6,606 nucleotides of DNA, from contig JAUVIG010000217.1 in assembly GCA_030592825.1 (NCBI GenBank), forward strand, positions 1 through 6,606, in the 5' to 3' direction. The notes under the pieces were generated by a model that worked only from the letters and a program-made list of their open reading frames with translations, was not told the DNA's origin and ran no database searches. This document shows positions 1 to 6,307 of this stretch, in pieces. A program made the translations under genes and the position numbers. The DNA comes from Chlorobiota bacterium (GTDB lineage: Bacteria; Bacteroidota; Bacteroidia; Bacteroidales; JAADGE01). Position 1 is the first letter of the stretch; each line of letters opens with the position of its first letter.

Positions 1-390
1 ATTTTGAGCTTTGTTTTTTCCGCGACTTGCAGTAATTATAACCTCATCTGTTTCAATGACATTCATTTCAATGCTGATATTAAGATATGTTTCTCTCCCT
101 GAACTGACCTCTATATTCGTTAGGGTTACTGTTTTATAACCCAGCAACATTGCTTTTACAGTATGTTTTCCTAAAGGAACATTTTCGATTTTGAACTCAC
201 CTGCAGCTCCTGCTTGTCCTGTAAATTCACCGGAAAAATCTTCAATTATTATAACAGTCCCGGCAACAGGAATTTCGGTGTCAACATCAATAACTTTACC
301 TCTTAAAGTTTGTGTATAAGGATTCTGTTGCCCGAAACTTAAAAAAGTAATACTCACACTTAATAAAATAAACAATAATTTTGCTTTCAT
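1..390 (-). CDS. TonB-dependent outer-membrane receptor, N-terminal 130 residues (partial)
   Basis: This is the 5' part of a gene that runs off the left edge of the window. The 130 visible residues start with a signal peptide (MKAKLLFILLSVSITFLSFG, probable cleavage before QQ at 21-22). Then comes a carboxypeptidase-regulatory-like beta-sandwich at about residues 29-110 (LRGKVIDVDTEIPVAG, GEFKIENVPLGKHTVKA, LGYKTV). The segment ETDEVIITASRGKNKAQN at 113-130 is the usual entry into the plug domain. Proteins of this build sit in the outer membrane and import large substrates such as glycans, siderophores or cofactors using TonB energy; the substrate cannot be told from this part. The start is chosen because it gives a complete signal peptide. 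A four-codon frame (ATG AAA AAA TGA, 398-387) overlaps the start codon as ATGA, probably by chance. The barrel is outside the window, so another protein with the same N-terminal domain is possible but less likely. Confidence 0.8.
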   Translation of the reverse strand, partial: MKAKLLFILLSVSITFLSFGQQNPYTQTLRGKVIDVDTEIPVAGTVIIIEDFSGEFTGQAGAAGEFKIENVPLGKHTVKAMLLGYKTVTLTNIEVSSGRETYLNISIEMNVIETDEVIITASRGKNKAQN

Positions 391-493
391 TTTTTCATTT
401 TTAAGATTTATAAATTCTTTTGTAATATTGAAGATTTAATATTGATTATATAAAAATATGTTATGAATTGCATGAATTTGTGATGATCCGAAA

Positions 494-548
494 AAAACCG
501 GGATGAAATACACGATATATGTTTGAATGTCATTTCATCTTTATGACA
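494..548 (-). promoter_or_regulatory. Possible attenuator: two mutually exclusive hairpins plus a T-run in the receptor leader
   Basis: Read on the minus strand, the first hairpin is TGTCAT (548-543), a 9-nt loop, and ATGACA (533-528). The second pairs GATGAAATgACA (539-528) with TGTATTTCATC (512-502): 11 base pairs with one bulged G, followed by CCGG and seven T (497-491). The 3' arm and part of the loop of the first hairpin are the 5' arm of the second, so only one can form. The second resembles an intrinsic terminator, although its stem is AT-rich and the T-run starts about four bases after the stem. It could also simply terminate transcription from the LytTR gene. Confidence 0.3.
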
Positions 549-624
549 ACTTTATTGAAAAAAACCCCTACGTAATTTTTTAGGAAAGATTTGAAAAAAG
601 GATTGAAATAATGTCGTGCAAAAT

Positions 625-650
625 CAAAAATAGCTATTAATCGGTTACAA
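625..650 (-). promoter_or_regulatory. Candidate Bacteroidota-type promoter for the receptor gene, with overlapping dyad
   Basis: On the minus strand TATTTTTG (632-625) matches the Bacteroidota -7 consensus TAnnTTTG exactly, and a TTG (650-648) lies 15 nt upstream, slightly closer than the 17-23 nt usually seen. The TTG sits inside the dyad CGGTTGTAACCG (653-642), so a regulator bound to the dyad would compete with sigma factor. A start near 618 would give a leader of about 228 nt. In such AT-rich DNA a match of this quality can occur by chance. Confidence 0.35.
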
Positions 651-700
651 CCGCTAAAAAGCTTTTAAAGAAATTTGACAGTTATATCTATTTTGCCTGT

Positions 701-1573
701 TCAGCTTTGAATTTTTGTTAAAATCTGTTTAGATAAGTTTCTGGATACGGGAATTTCAAAATCTAACTGATCAAAAATCAATTTATAACCTTGAGCGTTA
801 CCGGTAACTTTCTTTAATTTAGATAAGTTAACAATATAAGATTTATGACATCGAACAAAGTTTGTATATTTTTCAATTACATCTTCTGTTTTTTTTAAAG
901 TATTTCGGATAATTTCTCTGTTCAACTTATCTTTATCTTCATAATAAACATTGATATAATTGCCGTTGGCTTCTATGGCAAGTAATTGTGCCGAATTTAA
1001 ACTCAGCATATTTTTTTTATTATTTGAATATATTGTAATAGTATTTTGTTCCGTTGTTTTTGCCGGCAAGTTTTGATTTATTGATTCAGCATTTTTAATA
1101 TGCCTTTTAAGAAGAAAATTTTGATAGATCAATACCATAAATGCAACAGGAAACATTCCGATGAGCAGTACTGAAAAAAATGAAAAAAATAAGACTTCAA
1201 ATAAATTTGCTTGAAAAGGAGCGCAGTCTTTACAGAATAAAATACTGTAAAATATATTCATTATTGTAATTAAAAGGATATTAAGATTAATGTGCAGTAT
1301 TTCTTTTCCGGCGGTCCACTTTTCATTATTATGGAATTTTTTAAAAATAAACGGAATGATAAAATATGTTATTAATAAAGAAATAAATGTTACAAGTCCG
1401 TATCCTAAAACAAACAGGTCTTTGTTTTCATGTTTGGCATCATAAATGCCGAATGGTTCAAAAACAAACAGAAATAATCCGATAAAAATACCAAATGCAA
1501 TACTTATCAATATTTTCTTTTTTACGGAATCTTCGTAAGGGTAGGGCTTTTTAAAAAAAATAAAAAATCTCAT
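701..1573 (-). CDS. Membrane-anchored LytTR-family DNA-binding transcriptional regulator
   Basis: This 290-residue protein has four predicted membrane helices (about 21-42, 53-77, 92-113, 122-152) and a C-terminal LytTR domain (about 180-288). The LytTR hallmarks are visible: EANGNYINVYY (201-211), a basic stretch REIIRNTLKK (219-228) and NFVRCHKSYIVNLSKL (238-253). The FEPFGIY motif after helix 1 (38-44) is typical of membrane LytTR proteins of Bacteroidota. LytTR domains bind DNA through beta-strands and usually activate nearby promoters. There is no receiver domain, so control by phosphorylation is not expected; a membrane signal or partner protein is more likely. Cysteines 114 and 117 (CKDC) lie just after helix 3, on the periplasmic side if the N-terminus is inside. 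The gene follows the sensor gene by 29 bp and is probably co-transcribed with it. The only ribosome-binding hint is a weak AAGAAA. Target genes are unknown. Confidence 0.9.
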   Translation of the reverse strand: MRFFIFFKKPYPYEDSVKKKILISIAFGIFIGLFLFVFEPFGIYDAKHENKDLFVLGYGLVTFISLLITYFIIPFIFKKFHNNEKWTAGKEILHINLNILLITIMNIFYSILFCKDCAPFQANLFEVLFFSFFSVLLIGMFPVAFMVLIYQNFLLKRHIKNAESINQNLPAKTTEQNTITIYSNNKKNMLSLNSAQLLAIEANGNYINVYYEDKDKLNREIIRNTLKKTEDVIEKYTNFVRCHKSYIVNLSKLKKVTGNAQGYKLIFDQLDFEIPVSRNLSKQILTKIQS

Positions 1574-1602
1574 TATTTCTTGCAGAATCTTTAACTATAT
1601 AA

Positions 1603-4494
1603 TTATTTATTCTTTAATTTTTCCCGAAGCATTTTTAAATCTTGTATTTTTAATTCTAATTCAGTTTCACGTGCTTTTAGTTCTTCTGTTCTCATTACAA
1701 GATCAGTAGTGTCAAATCCCATTAATATGATGCTTCTTGTTTTCCCTGATGCACCTTTCATTGCTGTATAAGTTCCTTGAAGAAAAATTTTATTGGTATT
1801 TTTTCCTTGAAATGTAAAATTACCACTTATATGTTTTCCGATTTTTAAGTTTTCCCAAAGTTGCTTATAGTTATCAGATGAAATATATTGTTCTTTCAAC
1901 AGAACAGTATGATTTTTTGAAACAATCTCTTTTTTATTATATCCGAAAATATCTTCAAATATTTTGTTTACTGATAAAATTTTGCCGTTGAGATCAAATT
2001 CAACAGTAACATTTGTTAGATTAATACCTTCCAACCTACTTGAAGATAACGCTTCTTCCTCCGCAATTTCTTCAATCTTTTTTGCAATCTCTTTTCTTTG
2101 TTTCATCGCATTTTCAACAGCAGAATGCAAAGTTTTCTCATTTGCTTTCAACATTTCGTTGGTATTTTCAAGAATATGTTGTTTTCTTTCAGCTTCGCCT
2201 CTGGCTTTATTAATTTCTTCAAGATTTTGTCTTAATATTTTTTCTTGTTCTTTTAATTCAAATTCAAGTTTTTTAGATTCGCTGAGGTCTGTTGCAATAG
2301 AGAGAATATATAAAATGTTTCCGCCATCATCAATGATTGGTGCATAAACAACAGAAAACCAAAGTTCTTTATTTTCAATTTTAATATGTTCATTTCTTTG
2401 AATGTTTGCTCCGTTCATCAATTGTTGCCAAAAAATATTGTACGCATCATTATCAACCGATTGTATAAAATCTTTAAAATCTGTACCTGTCAGAGCAGTT
2501 TCAGGAACACCTAACATATCAAGAAGTCCTCGGTTTACAGATATGATCTTGCCTGAAATATTAATCTCAATTACAAGCGATGATGTATCAATTGCTGCAA
2601 GAATACCGGCCATTTCTGCAGATCTTCTGGACGAATCTTCTTGAATTTGTTGTAATTCTTCAAAATTTTGTCTCATCTCTTCTTCTTGCACTTTCATTAA
2701 TTCTGCTTGTCTTTGCGATTGCTCTAGCAAAACCGCTGTTCGCTGATTGATCTTTGTAATAGATAATGAAGATGCTATGTTTTCAGAAAGTGTTTCTACA
2801 AATTCAATTTCGTGCTTTTCAAGTTCATTGAAAGAAGCCAATTCAATAACTCCGATAATATCTTCTTCAACAATCATAGGTACTATTAAAAGGCTTCTCG
2901 GTACAGCACCACCCAAACCGGAAGTTATGGTAATATATGTTTCCGGTATTTCTGTCATATACACAGTTTCTTTTTCAAGAGCAACCATTCCGATTATACC
3001 CTCACCCGGAAAGATCTTTCTGTTCTTTTTCTTCTCTTTGCCATAAGCATAGGTTGCAGTTAATTCAAGATATCTTTCATCTTCATCATCACTAAAAACA
3101 AACATTCCTCCTTGATTGGAATTGATAAATTTCACCAAATCGGAAATAACAGCTGTTGACATCTCTTTAATATTCCCTTGATTTTGTATGAGAATATCAT
3201 TAAATTTTGTTAATCCGATATTAGTCCATGTTCTTATCTTGTCTTCATCTTTTCTTTTTTCTTCATCAATACCGGTTGATATTAAATTTTCTCTCATTTC
3301 AATAAGAGCATTTCCTAATGAATCATTATTACTCAAAGGTTTATATTCAGTAGTATATTCCCCTACTCCGATTGCACCGGCAAAAGATGTAGTTTTCTTT
3401 AAACCTTCAATAAGATTATTAATTGATTTAGTAATATTAGTAATTTCATTCTTTCCGAAAATATCCGGTTCTTTTTCAGGCAAAATCCCAAAACTTAACG
3501 GCTCAATAAATTTCCTTAATTTATTAAGCGGATTGACAATAGACCTTGAAAATCTCCAAAATAAAACAAAGAAAAAGATTGCAATAAGAATAAAAAAGAT
3601 AAAAATGTTACGTATAGCTCTGTCTTCAATAATTTCTTTATTATTATCTACTGTATTATAAATATTTTCAACAGGATTGTTAAATTCTTGACTTTTCCTT
3701 CTTAAATCTCCTTCTAAACCTTCTTCATATGTTCTTCCTAAAATTTTGTCAGTTTTTACAAGAGAAGAGAAGCTGTTTTTAAATTTATTAAGTGATTGCA
3801 GAAATTTGTCAGACGAATAGTTCATAACTTGGTCTTCGGCATTTTCAATTGTATCTTCAACATTGTAAAGATTTTGCTCTTGGTATCCGGAAGATAATAA
3901 TTGTTCATACTTTTTTAAAAAAACAAAATAATAATCTTCATTATTGGTGTAAAGATAATCATCAGTTGCTCTGATCATTTCATTAATTGTTTTTTTTGTG
4001 TAATAGTCTGATGACTCCAAAGTTTGTATGGCAGAAGATTTGAGTTCACCGATAAGTCCTGAATTAAGAGAGCCTCTTACATATATCTTTTTTGAAAGAT
4101 CAACGAATATTTGCATATATTCAGAATGAACTGTGATAATCTCATATACTGTTTCTGTTAAATTAAGCTTTTCCGTAATAGAATTTTCAAGTATAGAATT
4201 TGTTAAACGAGTAATTTCTTTTGAAGCATTTTTTAATTTGTCAATATATTTATTCTCTCCTGAAATAAAAAATTTTGAATCTTCACTATATCTTAAAAGA
4301 AAATGTTGTTCATATCTGCGAAGATTTAAATATTGAATTTTAAATTTATCAATATTATCATTATATTTATTATAATCAAGTATTCTGTTAAATGTTAAAT
4401 AGAAAAAAAATACAACAATAAGAATTAAAGCAAAAACAGATACGTTAATAAAATTAAACCTTGATCTGATTGTGAAATTTTGAAAGAGATTCAT
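1603..4494 (-). CDS. Membrane sensor protein HBM-like/HAMP/GAF/PAS/PAS without a kinase domain
   Basis: The 963-residue protein has a membrane helix at about 17-35, a helical periplasmic region to 294, and a second membrane helix at about 295-313. The periplasmic part contains NLRRYEQHFLLRYSED (57-72) and SGLIGELKSSAIQTLE (145-160), which resemble helical bimodular (HBM) ligand-binding domains. In the cytoplasm follow HAMP (about 314-368), a second HAMP-like segment (369-405), a linker with RTWTNIGLTKFNDIL (421-435), GAF (about 440-580), a coiled coil (585-625), PAS 1 (about 632-740), a long coiled coil (741-820), PAS 2 (about 823-933) and a short coiled coil at the end. No HisKA/HATPase, GGDEF, EAL, SpoIIE or receptor signalling hairpin is present, and the frame ends in a TAA with no sign of truncation. 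It probably senses a periplasmic ligand and possibly a cytoplasmic cue, and passes the signal by contact, perhaps to the LytTR protein encoded next. The start gives a normal N-terminus (NFTIRSRF before helix 1). Confidence 0.88.
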   Translation of the reverse strand: MNLFQNFTIRSRFNFINVSVFALILIVVFFFYLTFNRILDYNKYNDNIDKFKIQYLNLRRYEQHFLLRYSEDSKFFISGENKYIDKLKNASKEITRLTNSILENSITEKLNLTETVYEIITVHSEYMQIFVDLSKKIYVRGSLNSGLIGELKSSAIQTLESSDYYTKKTINEMIRATDDYLYTNNEDYYFVFLKKYEQLLSSGYQEQNLYNVEDTIENAEDQVMNYSSDKFLQSLNKFKNSFSSLVKTDKILGRTYEEGLEGDLRRKSQEFNNPVENIYNTVDNNKEIIEDRAIRNIFIFFILIAIFFFVLFWRFSRSIVNPLNKLRKFIEPLSFGILPEKEPDIFGKNEITNITKSINNLIEGLKKTTSFAGAIGVGEYTTEYKPLSNNDSLGNALIEMRENLISTGIDEEKRKDEDKIRTWTNIGLTKFNDILIQNQGNIKEMSTAVISDLVKFINSNQGGMFVFSDDEDERYLELTATYAYGKEKKKNRKIFPGEGIIGMVALEKETVYMTEIPETYITITSGLGGAVPRSLLIVPMIVEEDIIGVIELASFNELEKHEIEFVETLSENIASSLSITKINQRTAVLLEQSQRQAELMKVQEEEMRQNFEELQQIQEDSSRRSAEMAGILAAIDTSSLVIEINISGKIISVNRGLLDMLGVPETALTGTDFKDFIQSVDNDAYNIFWQQLMNGANIQRNEHIKIENKELWFSVVYAPIIDDGGNILYILSIATDLSESKKLEFELKEQEKILRQNLEEINKARGEAERKQHILENTNEMLKANEKTLHSAVENAMKQRKEIAKKIEEIAEEEALSSSRLEGINLTNVTVEFDLNGKILSVNKIFEDIFGYNKKEIVSKNHTVLLKEQYISSDNYKQLWENLKIGKHISGNFTFQGKNTNKIFLQGTYTAMKGASGKTRSIILMGFDTTDLVMRTEELKARETELELKIQDLKMLREKLKNK

Positions 4495-4507
4495 ACGATA
4501 ACAACAT
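4454..4507 (-). promoter_or_regulatory. 17-codon upstream frame overlapping the sensor start, with the better ribosome binding site
   Basis: The ATG at 4507 opens the frame MLLSYESLSKFHNQIKV, which ends at a TAA 54 nt later, inside the sensor gene and out of frame with it. The only Shine-Dalgarno-like sequence here, AAGGAAAG (4520-4513), is 5 nt from this ATG but 18 nt from the sensor ATG at 4494. Ribosomes may therefore load at the upstream frame and lower or tune sensor translation. Since Bacteroidota rely little on Shine-Dalgarno pairing, it may also have no function. The peptide resembles nothing I know. Confidence 0.3.
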
Positions 4508-4539
4508 TTAAACTTTCCTTATTAATATGATGATTTGAA

Positions 4540-4547
4540 CAAAGATA
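4540..4547 (-). promoter_or_regulatory. Promoter -7 box for the sensor/LytTR operon
   Basis: TATCTTTG on the minus strand (4547-4540) is an exact match to the Bacteroidota -7 consensus TAnnTTTG. It would place the transcript start near 4533, about 40 nt before the sensor ATG. No clear TTG is found 17-23 nt upstream (only GTTTT at 4574-4570), so the -33 part is weak and a regulator may be needed. The location in a divergent intergenic region supports the call. Confidence 0.5.
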
Positions 4548-4629
4548 TGAAAAAAAGTAAAATATTATTAAAACTTTTTACTTTCTTGCATTATGTCAAA
4601 ATAAAAGTTTATTAATTTAGCAACAAAAA

Positions 4630-5598
4630 ATGATATACCCTCTGAAATTTAAACCGATAATAAAAGAAAAAGTCTGGGGCGGAACCAAACTTAATTCTAT
4701 ACTCAACAAAAAGGTTCAGACTGATAATGCCGGTGAAAGTTGGGAATTATCAGGCGTTGAAAATAATTTATCAGAAGTTGTAAACGGACCGTTAAAGGGT
4801 AAGAACATTAAAGAATTAATAAACATATATAAAAGTGATCTTATAGGGAAGAGAGTTTACAGCAAATTTAACAACTTTTTCCCGTTATTAATAAAATTCA
4901 TTGATGCAAGCGATGACTTATCAGTTCAAGTTCATCCCGATGATGAAACTGCAAAAAAAAGACATAACGAAAACGGAAAAAATGAAATGTGGTACATCAT
5001 TGATGCTGATAAAGATGCCGACTTAATATTGGGAGTAAAAGAAAATCTTTCAAAATCTGAATATGTTGAACATGTTCAGAAAAAATCATTACGGAATGTT
5101 TTAAACCATGTTAAAGTTAAATGCAAAGATGCCGCTTATATTCCGGCAGGAAGAATTCATGCAATTATGAAAGGTGTTTTTTTAGCAGAAATTCAACAAT
5201 GTTCGGATCTGACATACAGGATATATGATTGGGACAGAAAAGATTTGAACGGAAATTACAGACAACTTCATACTGAGGAGGCAAAAGATGTTGTCGATCT
5301 TCAAAAACATAATAATTACCTGATTAATTACGAGCTGAAAAAAAATGATTACGTTAATCTTTGTAAGAATAAATATTTTACTGTAAATCTGATAGAATTT
5401 GATAAGAATACAGCAAAAAACTATCAGTCATCTAACAGTTTTGTAATATTTATATGTATTTCCGGACAGTTCAACATTAATTATAAACAAGGTGAAATAA
5501 CTGTTAATAAAGGCGAAACTGTTTTAATTCCGGCATGTATAAATAATATTGAATTAATACCGGACGAAAGATCTGAAATTTTGGAAGTTTATATTTAA
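4630..5598 (+). CDS. manA: Mannose-6-phosphate isomerase, type I (class ManA, short bacterial form)
   Basis: This enzyme interconverts mannose 6-phosphate and fructose 6-phosphate in the cytoplasm. It links mannose use to glycolysis and supplies mannose 6-phosphate for GDP-mannose and surface polysaccharides. The 322 residues match the short Bacillus-like form (about 315-325). Seen in the sequence: PIIKEKVWGG (9-18), GESWELS (35-41), the zinc site with Q100 and H102 in LSVQVHPDD, E119 in NEMWYI and H177 in PAGRIHAI, and the active-site arginine R197 in TYRIYDWDR. The second cupin-like domain spans about 240-322 (SGQFNINY, KGETVLIPA). All expected metal ligands are present, so it should be active. 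The start at 4630 is the only one that keeps the conserved N-terminus; no Shine-Dalgarno is seen, only an A-rich stretch. It diverges from the sensor gene and has no co-directional partner, so it appears to be a single-gene unit. Confidence 0.94.
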   Translation: MIYPLKFKPIIKEKVWGGTKLNSILNKKVQTDNAGESWELSGVENNLSEVVNGPLKGKNIKELINIYKSDLIGKRVYSKFNNFFPLLIKFIDASDDLSVQVHPDDETAKKRHNENGKNEMWYIIDADKDADLILGVKENLSKSEYVEHVQKKSLRNVLNHVKVKCKDAAYIPAGRIHAIMKGVFLAEIQQCSDLTYRIYDWDRKDLNGNYRQLHTEEAKDVVDLQKHNNYLINYELKKNDYVNLCKNKYFTVNLIEFDKNTAKNYQSSNSFVIFICISGQFNINYKQGEITVNKGETVLIPACINNIELIPDERSEILEVYI

Positions 5599-5603
5599 AG
5601 TTA

Positions 5604-5695
5604 TTCATGTTACATTGTTGAAAAACAGGGATCACATTGAAAAGTTGTAGGATTTAAATTTTCAATGTGATCCAAAACAGCAATGTAACAATGAA
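5604..5695. repeat. 92-bp imperfect inverted repeat between convergent genes, built from CAATGT(A/G) units
   Basis: The inner arms GGATCACATTGAAAA (5629-5643) and TTTTCAATGTGATCC (5659-5673) pair perfectly over 15 bp around a 15-nt loop. The outer arms TTCATGTTACATTGTTG (5604-5620) and CAGCAATGTAACAATGAA (5678-5695) pair with one mismatch and one bulge, separated from the inner stem by A-rich internal loops. The core CAATGT occurs on the right at 5663, 5681 and 5705, and inverted on the left at 5612-5617 and 5634-5639. The element fills nearly all of the gap between manA and the next convergent gene. On the minus strand the inner stem is followed by CTGTTTTT, so it could act as a terminator for the minus-strand gene. 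The size and symmetry also fit a small dispersed palindromic repeat. Copies elsewhere cannot be checked here. Confidence 0.7.
5629..5673 (-). terminator. Possible terminator hairpin for the gene ending at 5718
   Basis: On the minus strand a perfect 15-bp stem with a 15-nt loop lies 45 nt after the stop codon and is followed by CTG and five T (5625-5621). On the plus strand the stem is followed by AAAACAG, with no T-run after it, so an intrinsic terminator for manA is less convincing, though the stem could still slow RNA polymerase or protect the 3' end. Confidence 0.4.
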
Positions 5696-5717
5696 ACAAT
5701 TTAGCAATGTATTAATT

Positions 5718-6245
5718 TTACATCCCAAAGAAATTAATTGCTTCTTTTTTTACCAACCTTAATGTATTTTCTATTGGTTTGGTTTCAAAGTCATTATACA
5801 TTTCAATTAATGCTCTGGTGAATTCAGCTGATTTTGATTCTTTACTCATTTCTGTACCGGTAAGATTTATTAATCTTGTAATTTGTTCTTTAGCATTAAC
5901 AACTGCCGACCATGTTTCTTCTGTTAAATATATTTGTTGCGATAAATTGTGATTAAACTCTTTTCTGATTGTTTCAAGCATTAAGATTTGCATCTGTTTT
6001 GCAGTGAAACTTGATTTTTGTACTCTTAAAGCAACAGCATCAGGTTTTATTCTTTCCAATAAAAGAATTACCCTTTCATAAGCTTGTAATCGAACAGGTG
6101 TGATTAACTTATTGTTTGCTCGTATTATATCGTACCTCTGTTTTGTCTTTTCTTTATCTGAAAAATGCCTTAATATCAACAATACTGCAATTAATAATAC
6201 AATTAAAGGGACTAAATATTTCGAAACTTCAATAAAGTCATTCAT
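5718..6245 (-). CDS. Conserved Bacteroidota protein of unknown function, single N-terminal membrane helix
   Basis: This 175-residue protein has one membrane helix at about 10-26, then a basic stretch and a mostly helical, soluble domain that should face the cytoplasm. Conserved-looking segments are TPVRLQAYERVILLLERIKP (49-68), KEFNHNLSQQIYLTEETWSA (95-114) and VVNAKEQITRLIN (115-127). I recognise this pattern from a family found widely in Bacteroidota and annotated only as hypothetical or as a domain of unknown function (I believe DUF7935; the number is from memory). No catalytic motif is visible. The start at 6245 gives a membrane helix directly after a short N-terminus, and a good promoter lies just upstream. 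It is convergent with manA and divergent from the thiolase, so the neighbours say little about its role. Confidence 0.8.
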   Translation of the reverse strand: MNDFIEVSKYLVPLIVLLIAVLLILRHFSDKEKTKQRYDIIRANNKLITPVRLQAYERVILLLERIKPDAVALRVQKSSFTAKQMQILMLETIRKEFNHNLSQQIYLTEETWSAVVNAKEQITRLINLTGTEMSKESKSAEFTRALIEMYNDFETKPIENTLRLVKKEAINFFGM

Positions 6246-6279
6246 TATATTTTATTTTTTATTAGATAATTCAGGATTA

Positions 6280-6307
6280 CAAAAGTATTATTTTTTTCTA
6301 AAAACAA
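6280..6307 (-). promoter_or_regulatory. Bacteroidota-type promoter of the conserved membrane protein gene
   Basis: On the minus strand TTG (6307-6305), a 17-nt spacer and TACTTTTG (6287-6280) match the -33 TTG / -7 TAnnTTTG consensus with an allowed spacing. The transcript would start near 6273 and have a leader of about 28 nt. This is the best promoter match in the window. Confidence 0.55.

Larger units (their letters stand above)
391..700. other. Gene-free 310-bp region between the LytTR gene and the receptor gene
   Basis: No convincing coding sequence is present. The longest plus-strand frame here is an 18-codon one (519-575) with no ribosome binding site. On the minus strand, which is the coding strand of both flanking genes, the region holds a TAnnTTTG-type promoter candidate near 625-650, a 12-bp dyad at 642-653, two overlapping hairpins at 502-548, and two copies of GGTTTTTTTC (566-557 and 499-490). 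The length and the candidate promoter suggest that the receptor is transcribed separately from the sensor/LytTR unit, with a leader of more than 200 nt. That is inference. Confidence 0.6.

Noticed and set aside
387..398. Four-codon frame ATG AAA AAA TGA overlapping the receptor start as ATGA
   Set aside because: It could allow reinitiation, but a run of A with ATG is common before genes in this DNA and nothing else supports a role.
519..575. 18-codon plus-strand frame MFECHFIFMTTLLKKTPT
   Set aside because: No ribosome binding site or promoter is visible and the region is better explained as leader structure on the other strand.
565..586. CCTA/TAGG hairpin followed by T-run as a terminator for the LytTR gene
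   Set aside because: The stem is only 4 bp and the T-run does not directly follow a stable stem.
1603..1640. Truncation of the sensor by a frameshift that removed a kinase domain
   Set aside because: After the stop only 29 bp remain before the LytTR start codon, so there is no room for leftover kinase sequence, and the C-terminal coil looks natural.
1964..4336. Several plus-strand open frames of 67 to 157 codons opposite the sensor gene
   Set aside because: They lie wholly antisense to a well-supported 963-residue protein, have serine-, leucine- and phenylalanine-rich compositions expected from reading coiled-coil genes backwards, and show no recognisable domains.
4586..4620. TTG and TAATTTAG as a promoter for manA
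   Set aside because: The spacer is 24 nt, the -7 box has one mismatch, and the transcript would start at about the start codon itself; not enough for a call.
5629..5673. CRP-like site from the TCACA and TGTGA halves
   Set aside because: The halves are in the opposite order to a CRP site and much too far apart.
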